DNA of 64,000 nt, taken from assembly GCF_026239675.1 (NCBI RefSeq), contig NZ_JAPIVQ010000004.1, forward strand, positions 186,001 through 250,000, given 5' to 3'. This document shows positions 44,114 to 52,426 of the stretch, one piece after another. The DNA is from Pedobacter sp. PLR. GTDB lineage: Bacteria; Bacteroidota; Bacteroidia; Sphingobacteriales; Sphingobacteriaceae. How positions within the stretch are numbered: the first letter of the stretch is position 1; each line of letters opens with the position of its first letter. A program made the position numbers and the translations under genes. The notes under the pieces are model-generated. The model worked only from the letters and a program-made list of their open reading frames with translations. It did no database searches and was not told where the DNA came from.

Positions 44114-45267
44114 TGAAGGTAAACAGGATCTATTTAGACAATGCGGCAACAACACCTTTAGACCCGGAAGTGATTTCGGAAATGGTGAATGTGATGACTA
44201 ATTATTACGGAAATCCATCTGCAATTCATGCTCAGGGTAGAGAGGTAAGAACGCTGGTTGAAAAAGCAAGAAAAACTGTTGCCGGTCTCTTAAATGCGAC
44301 TCCTGCTGAGATCTTTTTTACATCCGGAGGTACAGAAGCCGACAATACCGCCATTCGTTGTGGAATTGCTGCATTTAATATCAAACATGCCATTACTTCG
44401 AAAATTGAACATCATGCGGTAGAACATACTTTAGATATGTTGTTGAAGCAAGGTGTTATTGACAAGTTGAGTTTTGTAAACATCGATACTAAAGGTAATA
44501 TTGATTATGACCATCTGGAGCAACTGTTAAAAGAAAACGGACGTTCATTTGTTTCTTTGATGCATGCTAATAATGAGTTGGGTACCCTGACCGATATTGA
44601 GCGTGTAGGAGAGATATGCGAGCAATATGATGCCATTTATCATTGTGATACCGTTCAAACGATGGGTCATTACAAGCATGATGTCAGAAAATTAAAAGCT
44701 CATTTCATTGTGTGTTCAGCGCATAAATTGCATGGACCTAAAGGGGTAGGTTTTCTTTTTGTAAATCACAATGTGAAAATCGCTCCGATGATTTATGGTG
44801 GTGCACAGGAACGCAATATGCGTGGTGGTACAGAAAATGTATATGGTATTATTGGGCTGTCGAAAGCCCTTGAAATGGCTTATACAGAAATGGAAAGTCA
44901 CCAGAATCATATTCAGGGTTTAAAAGATTACCTGAAAAACAGATTGAGTACTGAGATTGGTGACATTAGCTTTAACGGTGAAACGGATGCCGATAAGAGT
45001 TTATATACCGTATTGAACGTTTCTTTCCCGGCCATGGATATGTCTGATATGTTGTTGTTTAACCTGGATATCAATGGTATTTCTGCCTCTGGTGGTAGTG
45101 CTTGTTCTTCAGGATCTAACATCGGTTCTCATGTGTTGACTGGTATTCATGCAGACCCGAACAGGCCTTCTGTAAGGTTCTCTTTCAGCAAATACAACAC
45201 GAAAGAAGAGCTGGATATTGTAATAGATAAAGTAAAACAAATCGTAAGTCAGAACGTTACTGCATAA
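44113..45267 (+). CDS. Cysteine desulfurase (NifS/IscS-like)
   Basis: 384 residues, PLP-dependent. The cofactor lysine is Lys205 in CSAHKLHGPKG, and the active cysteine is Cys331 in GSACSSGSNIGSHV, close to the end as in class I enzymes. MRRGGTENVYG-like MRGGTENVYG and YLDNAATTPLDPEV at the start are also typical. It mobilises sulfur from cysteine for iron-sulfur clusters or tRNA thiolation. Translation is coupled to the upstream mutase gene; no iscU or suf gene lies in view, so it may serve a sulfur-transfer pathway elsewhere. Confidence 0.93.
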   Translation: MKVNRIYLDNAATTPLDPEVISEMVNVMTNYYGNPSAIHAQGREVRTLVEKARKTVAGLLNATPAEIFFTSGGTEADNTAIRCGIAAFNIKHAITSKIEHHAVEHTLDMLLKQGVIDKLSFVNIDTKGNIDYDHLEQLLKENGRSFVSLMHANNELGTLTDIERVGEICEQYDAIYHCDTVQTMGHYKHDVRKLKAHFIVCSAHKLHGPKGVGFLFVNHNVKIAPMIYGGAQERNMRGGTENVYGIIGLSKALEMAYTEMESHQNHIQGLKDYLKNRLSTEIGDISFNGETDADKSLYTVLNVSFPAMDMSDMLLFNLDINGISASGGSACSSGSNIGSHVLTGIHADPNRPSVRFSFSKYNTKEELDIVIDKVKQIVSQNVTA

Positions 45268-45278
45268 AGATTTCTTTT

Positions 45279-45812
45279 ATGAAGTTTCACAGGATTACAA
45301 CGGCCAGCGATCCCTCGCTGACCTTTATTAAAAAATTATATGAGGATGCCTTCCCTCCGCATGAGCGGAGGGATTGGGATTCCTTACTGAAGCGGATCTC
45401 CTTAGACAAGGAAATGCACCTTGATCTGATTCATACCGACGACGGACATATTGGTTTTATCATCTGGTGGGAGATTTCAGGCAGTTATTTCGTAGAACAT
45501 TTTGCTATTGATGCTGAATTAAGGGGTAAGAACTATGGTGCCTCAGTACTCAATTATTATAAAACACTGCTTCCCGGCAGGATTTTACTAGAAGTGGAGC
45601 CACCGGAGGATGATTATTCTGTTCGTAGAATCGGTTTTTACGAGCGTCTGGGCTTCCAGGTCTTAGATTTCAGTTACAGACAACCCTCCTATACCAATCC
45701 TTTGGAATCTTATCCGATGTTACTAATGGGAACTGCCGTTTTTGAAGAAACTGAGCTTAAGGTATTGGCCCGGCTGATCAGGGAGAAAATATACACTCCT
45801 AAGGCTGGTTAA
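45279..45812 (+). CDS. GNAT-family N-acetyltransferase
   Basis: 177 residues. The acetyl-CoA site is seen at HFAIDAELRGKNYGASVLNY (motif A with RGKNYG), and the C-terminal IGFYERLGFQVLDFSYRQPS is the usual beta5-alpha4 segment. It starts 11 bp after the cysteine desulfurase gene and is probably co-transcribed with it. The substrate cannot be deduced; EDAFPPHERRDWDSLLKRIS at the N-terminus is typical for a subfamily of GNATs in Bacteroidota. Confidence 0.85.
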   Translation: MKFHRITTASDPSLTFIKKLYEDAFPPHERRDWDSLLKRISLDKEMHLDLIHTDDGHIGFIIWWEISGSYFVEHFAIDAELRGKNYGASVLNYYKTLLPGRILLEVEPPEDDYSVRRIGFYERLGFQVLDFSYRQPSYTNPLESYPMLLMGTAVFEETELKVLARLIREKIYTPKAG

Positions 45813-45907
45813 TTCTGTTTATTTTTTCTTTTTTTTATACCAAACATAACTGTTTTTGCGTTGTTACCATAATAAGCTACGGTATACATCAATAAATTAT
45901 ATTTGTT

Positions 45908-46114
45908 ATGAAAAAGCCGGAAAACAAGAACGAGAGACACAGTCACCGGAAAACGGTGTACAAAGAGACAGAAGATTTTGGAAACAATAAGCCAGATACT
46001 GGTGATACCTCTTCTGCCGGAGATTTTAGTCGGACAGTTTTTATAAAGAGGCCCCACAGGACCAATAAGCCTATGGGCTCCAGTCATGAGCCAGGTACCT
46101 TTCCAGGAAGGTGA
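45908..46114 (+). CDS. Small hydrophilic protein of unknown function
   Basis: 68 residues, highly charged and without hydrophobic core: MKKPENKNERHSHRK, then an acidic GNNKPDTGDTSSAGDF stretch and a basic RTVFIKRPHRTNKP end. The composition suggests an intrinsically disordered protein. A good terminator 48 bp downstream and an ATG with AT-rich upstream sequence support a real gene. The antisense 92-residue ORF over the same bases starts inside this gene and looks like a shadow. No family is recognised. Confidence 0.6.
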   Translation: MKKPENKNERHSHRKTVYKETEDFGNNKPDTGDTSSAGDFSRTVFIKRPHRTNKPMGSSHEPGTFPGR

Positions 46115-46161
46115 GCTGCAATATCCGATCTAAAGTAACATTTACAGCTACATTGCTCATG

Positions 46162-46195
46162 AAGGCACGATATTTACGTATTGTGCCTTTTTTTA
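46162..46195 (+). terminator. Rho-independent terminator after the 68-residue protein gene
   Basis: AAGGCACGATA (46162-46172) pairs with TATTGTGCCTT (46179-46189) with one G-T pair and a six-base loop, followed by TTTTT. Confidence 0.88.
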
Positions 46196-46343
46196 TTTAG
46201 AATAATTGATAAAAATCTATTACTTTAGGACTGTGCTAAAACGTTTTTAGCGCTCAAATGCATGAGCTGTTTGTAGAAATGGTCAATTGCTGCATTTGGA
46301 GCTGGATTTTAAACCAAATATTATAAATTATTTATCCAATATC

Positions 46344-48644
46344 ATGATGATGAAGCGATACTTAACCGCGTTACTGATTGCAGGTTCTTCCGCAGCTTAT
46401 GCGCAGACCGTTGGTAAACTGAGCGATCCGGTAGAATGGATCAACCCCTTGATGGGAACGGCGAGCAAGCCCTCTATGTCTAACGGAAATACTTATCCAA
46501 CAATTGCCTTACCCTGGGGCATGAACTTCTGGACGCCACAAACCGGTAAAATGGGAGATGGCTGGGCCTATACTTACGATGCCGATAAAATTCGAGGCTT
46601 CAAGCAAACCCATCAACCATCGCCATGGATGAACGATTACGGGCAGTTTTCGATCATGCCGGTGACCGGTAAAAAACGTTTCGATCAGGAAGAGCGTGCC
46701 AGCTGGTATTCTCATAAAGCGGAAGTTGTGAAACCTTATTATTATAGTGTTTACCTGGCGGATGCTGACGTGACGACAGAGATTACGCCTACAGAGCGTG
46801 CCGCACAGTTCCGGTTTACCTTTCCTAAATCCGACAGTTCATTTGTTGTGATTGATGCTTTCGATAAAGGATCCTACATTAAGATCTTCCCTAAAGAAAG
46901 AAAAGTGATCGGTTATACTACGAGACACAGTCACAAGATGACACCTGAAAACTTTAAGAATTACTTTGTAGCTTATTTCGACAAGGATTTCGTGTCTGCC
47001 AATGCCTGGAAGGGTAAAGAGCTGTTGAAAGATGAGCTGGAAATTAAAGCGGATCATTCTGGTGCAATTGTAGGTTTTAAAACGAAAAAAGGAGAACAGG
47101 TAGGGATGAAAGTCGCTTCGTCTTTCATCAGTTTTGAGCAGGCAGAACTTAATTTAAAAAGAGAACTGGCCAATGATGCTTTCGATGCAACCAAAGCAAA
47201 AGCAAAAGCTGTTTGGAATAAAACGCTGAGCAGGGTAGCTGTAGAAGGTGGAACGGTTGATCAGACCCGTACTTTTTATTCTAGCTTTTACCGTACTTTA
47301 TTTTTTCCGAACAAGTTATATGAGTTGGATGCCAGCAATAAAATTGTACACTGGAGTCCATACAATGGTAAAGTATTACCTGGTTATATGTTTGCCGGAA
47401 CAGGCTTCTGGGATACATTCAGGGCATTATATCCTTTCTTAAATCTGGTTTATCCATCGATCAATAAAGAAATGCAGGAAGGATTGATCAACGACTACAA
47501 AGAAGGTGGCTGGTTGCCGGAATGGTCTAGTCCGGGGTATGCTAATGTGATGGTAGGTAACAACTCTGCTTCGGTAGTTGCGGATGCTTACATTAAAGGT
47601 CTTCGTGGTTACGACATCAATACTTTATATGAAGCCTTGATCCATGGCGCAAATAATGAAGGGCCTTTAGATGCAGTAGGAAGGTCAGGAGTGAAGTATT
47701 ATAATGAACTCGGTTATGTACCCTATGATGTGAAAATCAATGAAAATGCAGCGCGTACTTTAGAATATGCGTATGATGATTTTACGATTTACCAATTGGG
47801 TAAGGCTTTGAAAAAACCTAAAGCAGAAACAGATATCTACGCAAAACGTAGTATGAATTATAAAAATCTTTTTGATCCTTCCAGTGGGTTGATGAGAGGT
47901 AAGAATAAGGATGGCCAGTTCCAGTCGCCGTTTAACCCATTTAAATGGGGTGATGCCTTTACAGAAGGTAACAGCTGGCATTATTCATGGTCAGTATTCC
48001 AGGATATTGATGGTCTTGCTAAGTTAATGGGTGGTAAAGAAAAGTTTGTGACTAAACTGGATTCTGTATTTACTTTGCCTCCAATCTTTGACGACAGCTA
48101 TTATGGCAGCGTAATTCATGAGATTCGGGAAATGCAGGTGGCTAATATGGGACAATATGCGCATGGTAACCAACCGATTCAGCACATGATTTACCTGTAT
48201 AACTATGCAGGTGCACCATGGAAAACTCAATACTGGGTACGTGAAACGATGAACCGTATGTATAAACCAACTCCGGACGGCTATTGCGGTGATGAAGATA
48301 ATGGTCAGACTTCTGCCTGGTATGTTTTCTCGGCAATGGGCTTTTACCCGGTAACACCTGCTACAGATCAGTATGTTTTAGGTGCGCCTTTATTCAAAAA
48401 GGTGACTTTAAACCTGGAAAACGGTAAAAAAGTAGTGATCAACGCAGCAAATAACAGTGATGACAACAGATATGTGCAAGGTTTGAAATATAATGGTGCT
48501 GCTTATCCTAAGAACTGGTTGAGCCATTCTGAGCTTACCAAGGGTGCAACACTTGATTTCAATATGACTGCAACGCCAAATAAGCAGCGTGGAACGAAAG
48601 AAACGGATTTCCCTTACTCTTTCTCTACCGATCCTAATAAATAG
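46344..48644 (+). CDS. GH92-family glycoside hydrolase (alpha-1,2-mannosidase-like)
   Basis: 766 residues from ATG at 46344, where MMMKRYLTALLIAGSSAAYA gives a good signal peptide; an earlier TTG at 46287 would bury it. GH92 motifs are clear: EWINPLMGTASKPSMSNGNT, GFKQTHQPSPWMNDYGQFS, GTGFWDTFRALYPF, EGNSWHYSWSVFQDI and GYCGDEDNGQTSAWYVFSAM, which contain the acid glutamate and calcium ligands of these exo-mannosidases. Role: trimming of alpha-mannose from N-glycans or yeast mannan in the periplasm or outside. No SusCD pair is adjacent; the nearest is 17 kb away. Confidence 0.94.
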   Translation: MMMKRYLTALLIAGSSAAYAQTVGKLSDPVEWINPLMGTASKPSMSNGNTYPTIALPWGMNFWTPQTGKMGDGWAYTYDADKIRGFKQTHQPSPWMNDYGQFSIMPVTGKKRFDQEERASWYSHKAEVVKPYYYSVYLADADVTTEITPTERAAQFRFTFPKSDSSFVVIDAFDKGSYIKIFPKERKVIGYTTRHSHKMTPENFKNYFVAYFDKDFVSANAWKGKELLKDELEIKADHSGAIVGFKTKKGEQVGMKVASSFISFEQAELNLKRELANDAFDATKAKAKAVWNKTLSRVAVEGGTVDQTRTFYSSFYRTLFFPNKLYELDASNKIVHWSPYNGKVLPGYMFAGTGFWDTFRALYPFLNLVYPSINKEMQEGLINDYKEGGWLPEWSSPGYANVMVGNNSASVVADAYIKGLRGYDINTLYEALIHGANNEGPLDAVGRSGVKYYNELGYVPYDVKINENAARTLEYAYDDFTIYQLGKALKKPKAETDIYAKRSMNYKNLFDPSSGLMRGKNKDGQFQSPFNPFKWGDAFTEGNSWHYSWSVFQDIDGLAKLMGGKEKFVTKLDSVFTLPPIFDDSYYGSVIHEIREMQVANMGQYAHGNQPIQHMIYLYNYAGAPWKTQYWVRETMNRMYKPTPDGYCGDEDNGQTSAWYVFSAMGFYPVTPATDQYVLGAPLFKKVTLNLENGKKVVINAANNSDDNRYVQGLKYNGAAYPKNWLSHSELTKGATLDFNMTATPNKQRGTKETDFPYSFSTDPNK

Positions 48645-48726
48645 GCTTAGAAGCGATTAATTGACGAAATCTGTGCCGATATGTTTTTTTAAACATTGAA
48701 ATGTGAAACACAAAAATATAGCGCAT

Positions 48727-48763
48727 AAAAAAAGTGGGAGTTGTAAAAACTCCCACTTTTTTT
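48727..48763. terminator. Bidirectional terminator between GH92 and accD genes
   Basis: AGTGGGAGTT (48733-48742) pairs with AACTCCCACT (48748-48757) over a five-base loop, flanked by seven A on the left and seven T on the right, so it serves both convergent genes. Confidence 0.92.
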
Positions 48764-48858
48764 ATGTCTAAACTAAAATTTAGTTATTAAACTTAATTCT
48801 AATGATTTAGCTCCATCAAAGTTGATTGTTCTTTAGATGGGACTTTATTTATTCAATT

Positions 48859-49704
48859 TTAATTGTTCAGCATTTTAAGGAAAGCTGCAATTTTAGCTTT
48901 CATCGCTCTGCGATCTACAATAAAGTCAAGGAAACCGTGCTCCTGAACAAACTCTGCAGTTTGAAATCCTTTAGGAAGGTCCTTTTTGATTGTTTCTTTA
49001 ATTACCCTCGGACCGGCGAAACCGATCAAAGCTCCTGGTTCTGCGATATTGATATCACCTAACATCGCATACGATGCAGTAACTCCACCTGTAGTAGGGT
49101 CGGTCAATAAAGAGATATACGGGATTTTCGCCTGACTCAACAAGGCTAATTTAGCCGATGTTTTTGCCATTTGCATTAGCGAGAATGCTGCTTCCATCAT
49201 TCTGGCACCACCAGATTTAGAAATCATCAGGAATGGAATTTTATGTTTGATGCTATAGTCAATAGAGCGGGCGATTTTTTCCCCTACTACTGAACCCATA
49301 GAACCACCGATAAAGTTGAAATCCATACAGGCAATTACCAGGTCCTGACCTTCAATTTTACCTACACCTGCTCTGATTGCGTCTTTTAAGCCGGTTTTAG
49401 CCTGACTTTCTACCAAACGGTCTACATAAGGTTTACTGTCTGTGAAGTTTAATGGGTCACCTGAAGTTAGATTTGCAAATAACTCTGTGAACTCATTATT
49501 GTCAAACAATACCTGAAAATATTCCTTTGATCCTACCCTTAAATGGTAGTCGCAATATTGGCAAACGTATTTATTTTCAACCAGATCAGCACTGTGGAGT
49601 GCTTTCTTACAATTTGGACACTTGTTCCATAAACCGTCTGGCGCTTCTTTTTTTTCTTCTGTTCTTGTACTGATACCTTTTTTTTCTCTCTTAAACCAAG
49701 CCAT
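48859..49704 (-). CDS. accD: Acetyl-CoA carboxylase carboxyltransferase subunit beta
   Basis: 281 residues from the ATG at 49704 ([12 protein letters not shown]), which matches family starts; a nine-residue longer version from 49731 is unlikely. The zinc finger is [10 protein letters not shown] with [10 protein letters not shown] (CxxC-x15-CxxC), and the carboxyltransferase core has [32 protein letters not shown] and [19 protein letters not shown]. With AccA it transfers CO2 from biotin to acetyl-CoA for fatty acid synthesis. accA is not in the window. It is divergent from the aldolase gene. Confidence 0.96.
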   Translation of the reverse strand: MAWFKREKKGISTRTEEKKEAPDGLWNKCPNCKKALHSADLVENKYVCQYCDYHLRVGSKEYFQVLFDNNEFTELFANLTSGDPLNFTDSKPYVDRLVESQAKTGLKDAIRAGVGKIEGQDLVIACMDFNFIGGSMGSVVGEKIARSIDYSIKHKIPFLMISKSGGARMMEAAFSLMQMAKTSAKLALLSQAKIPYISLLTDPTTGGVTASYAMLGDINIAEPGALIGFAGPRVIKETIKKDLPKGFQTAEFVQEHGFLDFIVDRRAMKAKIAAFLKMLNN

Positions 49705-49794
49705 GTTATTTGTTGAAAAATGCGAGTACAAAGAAACAAAAAAAAATTAGAACAGTTTAAGGTAGTTTTTAGTTAAAAATAATAGCCCTTAGAT

Positions 49795-49824
49795 TTGGCC
49801 AGAGGGATATTTTTCCTAACTTCG
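49795..49824 (+). promoter_or_regulatory. Bacteroidota-type promoter for the aldolase gene
   Basis: TTG at 49795-49797 is followed after 19 bp by TAACTTCG (49817-49824), close to the TTG-N19-TAnnTTTG consensus. The start codon lies 22 bp after the -7 box. This is the best promoter match in the window. Confidence 0.55.
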
Positions 49825-49845
49825 GCATATATAAAATTATAAAAA

Positions 49846-50925
49846 ATGAGTTTAAAAGGCTATAAAGGCGTAATTTACGGAGATGCCGTTCAAGAATTAT
49901 TTGAGCAGGCTAAAAAACATCAGTTTGCATTACCTGCAGTTAATGTTACCGGTACCAACACAGTTAATGCGGTAATGGAAACAGCTAAGGCAGTTAATTC
50001 ACCTGTTATGATTCAGCTTTCCAATGGCGGTGCCCAATTTTACGCTGGAAAAACATTGAATAATGACAATTTGAATGCTTGTGTATTAGGCGCAGTTTCT
50101 GCAGCTAAGCATGTTCATTTATTAGCTGAGCATTACGGTGTTGCAGTAGTTTTGCATACTGACCACGCAGCAAAGAAACTATTACCATGGATCGACGGTT
50201 TATTGGATCATGGCGAGAAATTCTTCGCAGAGCATGGTAAACCATTGTTCTCTTCACATATGTTAGATTTATCAGAAGAATCTATCGAAGAAAACATCGA
50301 GATTTCTGCTAAATACCTTGAGCGTATGGCTAAAATGGGTATGACTATCGAAATCGAACTAGGTGTAACTGGTGGAGAAGAAGATGGTGTAGATAACAGT
50401 GATGTAGATAGCTCAAAACTATATACTCAACCTTCAGAAGTAGCTTATGCTTACGAAGAACTGAGTAAAGTGAGTGATAAATTTACAGTAGCAGCAGCTT
50501 TCGGTAATGTACACGGTGTTTACAAACCAGGAAATGTGAAGTTACAACCGGTAATTCTTAAGAATTCTCAGGACTTTATCAGAGAAAAATTCGGTATCAC
50601 TGCTGAAAAACCTATCAACTTTGTATTCCACGGTGGTTCAGGTTCTACTCAGGAAGAAATCAGAGAGGCTATCTCTTACGGAGCAATCAAAATGAACATC
50701 GATACTGACATGCAATGGGCATTATGGGAAGGTGTTTTGGATTACTATAAAGCAAATGAAGCTTATCTTCAGGCGCAAATCGGTAACCCTGATGGCGATG
50801 ATAAACCAAATAAAAAATATTATGATCCCCGCGTTTGGTTACGTAAAGGTGAAGAAGCTTTTGTTAAACGTTTGACTCAGGCTTTCGAAGACCTTAATTG
50901 TAGAGACGCAAGCGATAAACTATAG
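49846..50925 (+). CDS. fbaA: Class II fructose-bisphosphate aldolase
   Basis: 359 residues, the E. coli FbaA length. The zinc site is in VVLHTDHAAKKLLPWIDGLL and VHGVYKPGN, with FHGGSGSTQEEIREAISYGA as the phosphate-binding loop and IKMNIDTDMQWA after it. It cleaves fructose 1,6-bisphosphate in glycolysis and the reverse in gluconeogenesis. A promoter lies just upstream, and a 15-bp stem terminator follows 37 bp after the stop, so the gene is monocistronic. Codon use is strongly biased, as expected for a highly expressed enzyme. Confidence 0.96.
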   Translation: MSLKGYKGVIYGDAVQELFEQAKKHQFALPAVNVTGTNTVNAVMETAKAVNSPVMIQLSNGGAQFYAGKTLNNDNLNACVLGAVSAAKHVHLLAEHYGVAVVLHTDHAAKKLLPWIDGLLDHGEKFFAEHGKPLFSSHMLDLSEESIEENIEISAKYLERMAKMGMTIEIELGVTGGEEDGVDNSDVDSSKLYTQPSEVAYAYEELSKVSDKFTVAAAFGNVHGVYKPGNVKLQPVILKNSQDFIREKFGITAEKPINFVFHGGSGSTQEEIREAISYGAIKMNIDTDMQWALWEGVLDYYKANEAYLQAQIGNPDGDDKPNKKYYDPRVWLRKGEEAFVKRLTQAFEDLNCRDASDKL

Positions 50926-50961
50926 TTCTTCGTTTAGGATCACAGGTCTTTCCAGACCGCT

Positions 50962-51005
50962 AAACAACAGCGCCTGCACCATATATGGGCAGGCGCTGTT
51001 GTTTT
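50962..51005 (+). terminator. Rho-independent terminator after the aldolase gene
   Basis: AACAACAGCGCCTGC and GCAGGCGCTGTTGTT (arms within 50962-50977 and 50989-51004) form a stem of about 15 bp with a 12-base loop and a short T-run. Confidence 0.9.
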
Positions 51006-51139
51006 ACATGCTAAATATGATCTACCAAAAGTGGTCACCGGACTAATTATTGGTTTTTGACCAGGCTTATGGAGGTTAATCCGGTAGTAATAAGTCTCCG
51101 CGGACAAAGTTTTCCCTTGATACAATCGGAAAAGAAACA

Positions 51140-51523
51140 TTGGATCATGTGTATGAGATTCGAAGAGTCGTTTTTGTGGAGGAGCAGAATTGTCCGCCTG
51201 AGCTGGAATGGGAACATGAAGAAGAATCGACTCATTTTCTGGCCACAATGGACAATCAGCCATGTGGTGCCTGTAGATGGAGAAAGACAGATCAAGGTTA
51301 TAAACTGGAAAGATTTGCCGTGTTAAAAGCATACAGAGGTAAGCGGATAGGACAGGCTTTGGTAGCAGCAGCTTTATCGGATTTACCGGGGGATGCAGAT
51401 TACATTTATCTGAACGCACAATTAGACGCGATGCCTCTATACGCTAAATTCGGCTTTGTAGCAGAGGGACCGCAGTTTGAAGAAGCAGGAATCCAACACT
51501 TTAAAATGGTGAAAAAAGCATAA
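51140..51523 (+). CDS. GNAT-family N-acetyltransferase with unresolved 5' end
   Basis: From TTG at 51140 the product is 127 residues: DHVYEIRRVVFVEEQNCPPE, HFLATMDNQPCGACRWRKTD, RFAVLKAYRGKRIGQALVAA and MPLYAKFGFVAEGPQFEE, all typical of a GNAT subfamily. The first strand of the fold is missing in this version. Upstream in the same frame, TKFSLDTIGKET would supply it, but there is no start codon before the stop at 51077. An ATG at 51069 in another frame (MEVNPVVISLRGQSF) could join by a -1 shift near GTTTTCCC (51109-51116). It may be frameshifted, or start at a rare codon. Confidence 0.7.
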   Translation: MDHVYEIRRVVFVEEQNCPPELEWEHEEESTHFLATMDNQPCGACRWRKTDQGYKLERFAVLKAYRGKRIGQALVAAALSDLPGDADYIYLNAQLDAMPLYAKFGFVAEGPQFEEAGIQHFKMVKKA

Positions 51524-51559
51524 AAACAGCTTAAAAAAATAAGCCTGAACCTGAAGGCG

Positions 51560-52426
51560 TTAAGTTAAAAATACCTGTGAGGAAAGCTGTACTGCAGCTT
51601 TCCATTTATCCATATCCAGACCTAAAGTTTCTCCTTTACTTTCTAAAAACCAGATCAGGTCTTCTGTAGCTAGATTTCCAGTCAGGTCATCAGTCGCCAT
51701 AGGGCAACCTCCAAAGCCTTTTAAGGCGCTATCGAAACGCCGGCAGCCACTATCATAGGCAGCCTGTATTTTTTCAATACGCGTCTCCGCTGTGCTGTGT
51801 AAATGAACACCAATCTCCACCTGGTCAAAAGTCTTAATCATTCCAGGTAAAATGGCCTTTATTCTTTCCGGGGAAGACACTCCAATCGTATCAGATAGAG
51901 AAAGTATTTTGACACCCAGGCTAGCCAGCACATCTGCATGGTTTAAAACAATCTCTTCATTCCATGGATCTCCATAAGGATTTCCGAATCCCATAGACAA
52001 ATAGACTACCGCAGTTTTATTATGACGATTACAAAGCTCCAGCATTTGTTTTACAGTAGCTAAGGAGTCAGCAATTGTAGAATTCGTATTACGCATCTGG
52101 AACGTCTCAGAGATAGAGAAGGGAAAACCGAGCTGATGGATCTCCGGATGTTGTATTGCGGCCTCTACACCTCTTAAATTGGCCACAATAGCCAGTAACT
52201 TAGATTGAGTATTACTCAAATCAAGCTTCGCCAATACTTCTGCGGTATCTTTAAGTTGAGGAATGGCTTTCGGACTCACAAAACTGCCAAAATCTATCGT
52301 ATCAAAACCTACTTGCAACAGCAGATTGATATAAGCTGCTTTGAGGTCTGTATCAATGAAATCATGGATCCCTTGCATGGCATCCCTTGGGCATTCTATG
52401 AGTTTAATCGACTTTTGCTGGTTCAT
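51560..52426 (-). CDS. Hydroxymethylglutaryl-CoA-lyase-family enzyme
   Basis: 288 residues with a DRE-TIM-type barrel. The start KLIECPRDAMQGIHDFI corresponds to the VGPRDGLQ motif, GFDTIDFGSFVSPKAIPQ holds the SFVSPK signature, LSLSDTIGVSSPERI and VEIGVHLHSTAETRIEKI carry metal-binding histidines, and GFGGCPMATDDLTGN has the catalytic cysteine. It splits HMG-CoA to acetoacetate and acetyl-CoA in leucine breakdown. Its start overlaps the end of the NADH dehydrogenase gene by 23 bp, an unusually long overlap in this window. Confidence 0.88.
   Translation of the reverse strand: MNQQKSIKLIECPRDAMQGIHDFIDTDLKAAYINLLLQVGFDTIDFGSFVSPKAIPQLKDTAEVLAKLDLSNTQSKLLAIVANLRGVEAAIQHPEIHQLGFPFSISETFQMRNTNSTIADSLATVKQMLELCNRHNKTAVVYLSMGFGNPYGDPWNEEIVLNHADVLASLGVKILSLSDTIGVSSPERIKAILPGMIKTFDQVEIGVHLHSTAETRIEKIQAAYDSGCRRFDSALKGFGGCPMATDDLTGNLATEDLIWFLESKGETLGLDMDKWKAAVQLSSQVFLT

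Noticed and set aside
45809..46087. 92-residue minus-strand ORF opposite the 68-residue protein
   Set aside because: Its start and most of its length are antisense to a better-supported plus-strand gene, and its composition shows no protein-like pattern.
51109..51116. GTTTTCCC as a canonical -1 slippery heptamer
   Set aside because: It does not fit the X-XXY-YYZ pattern in the upstream frame; only the P-site codon could re-pair, so programmed slippage is not claimed.
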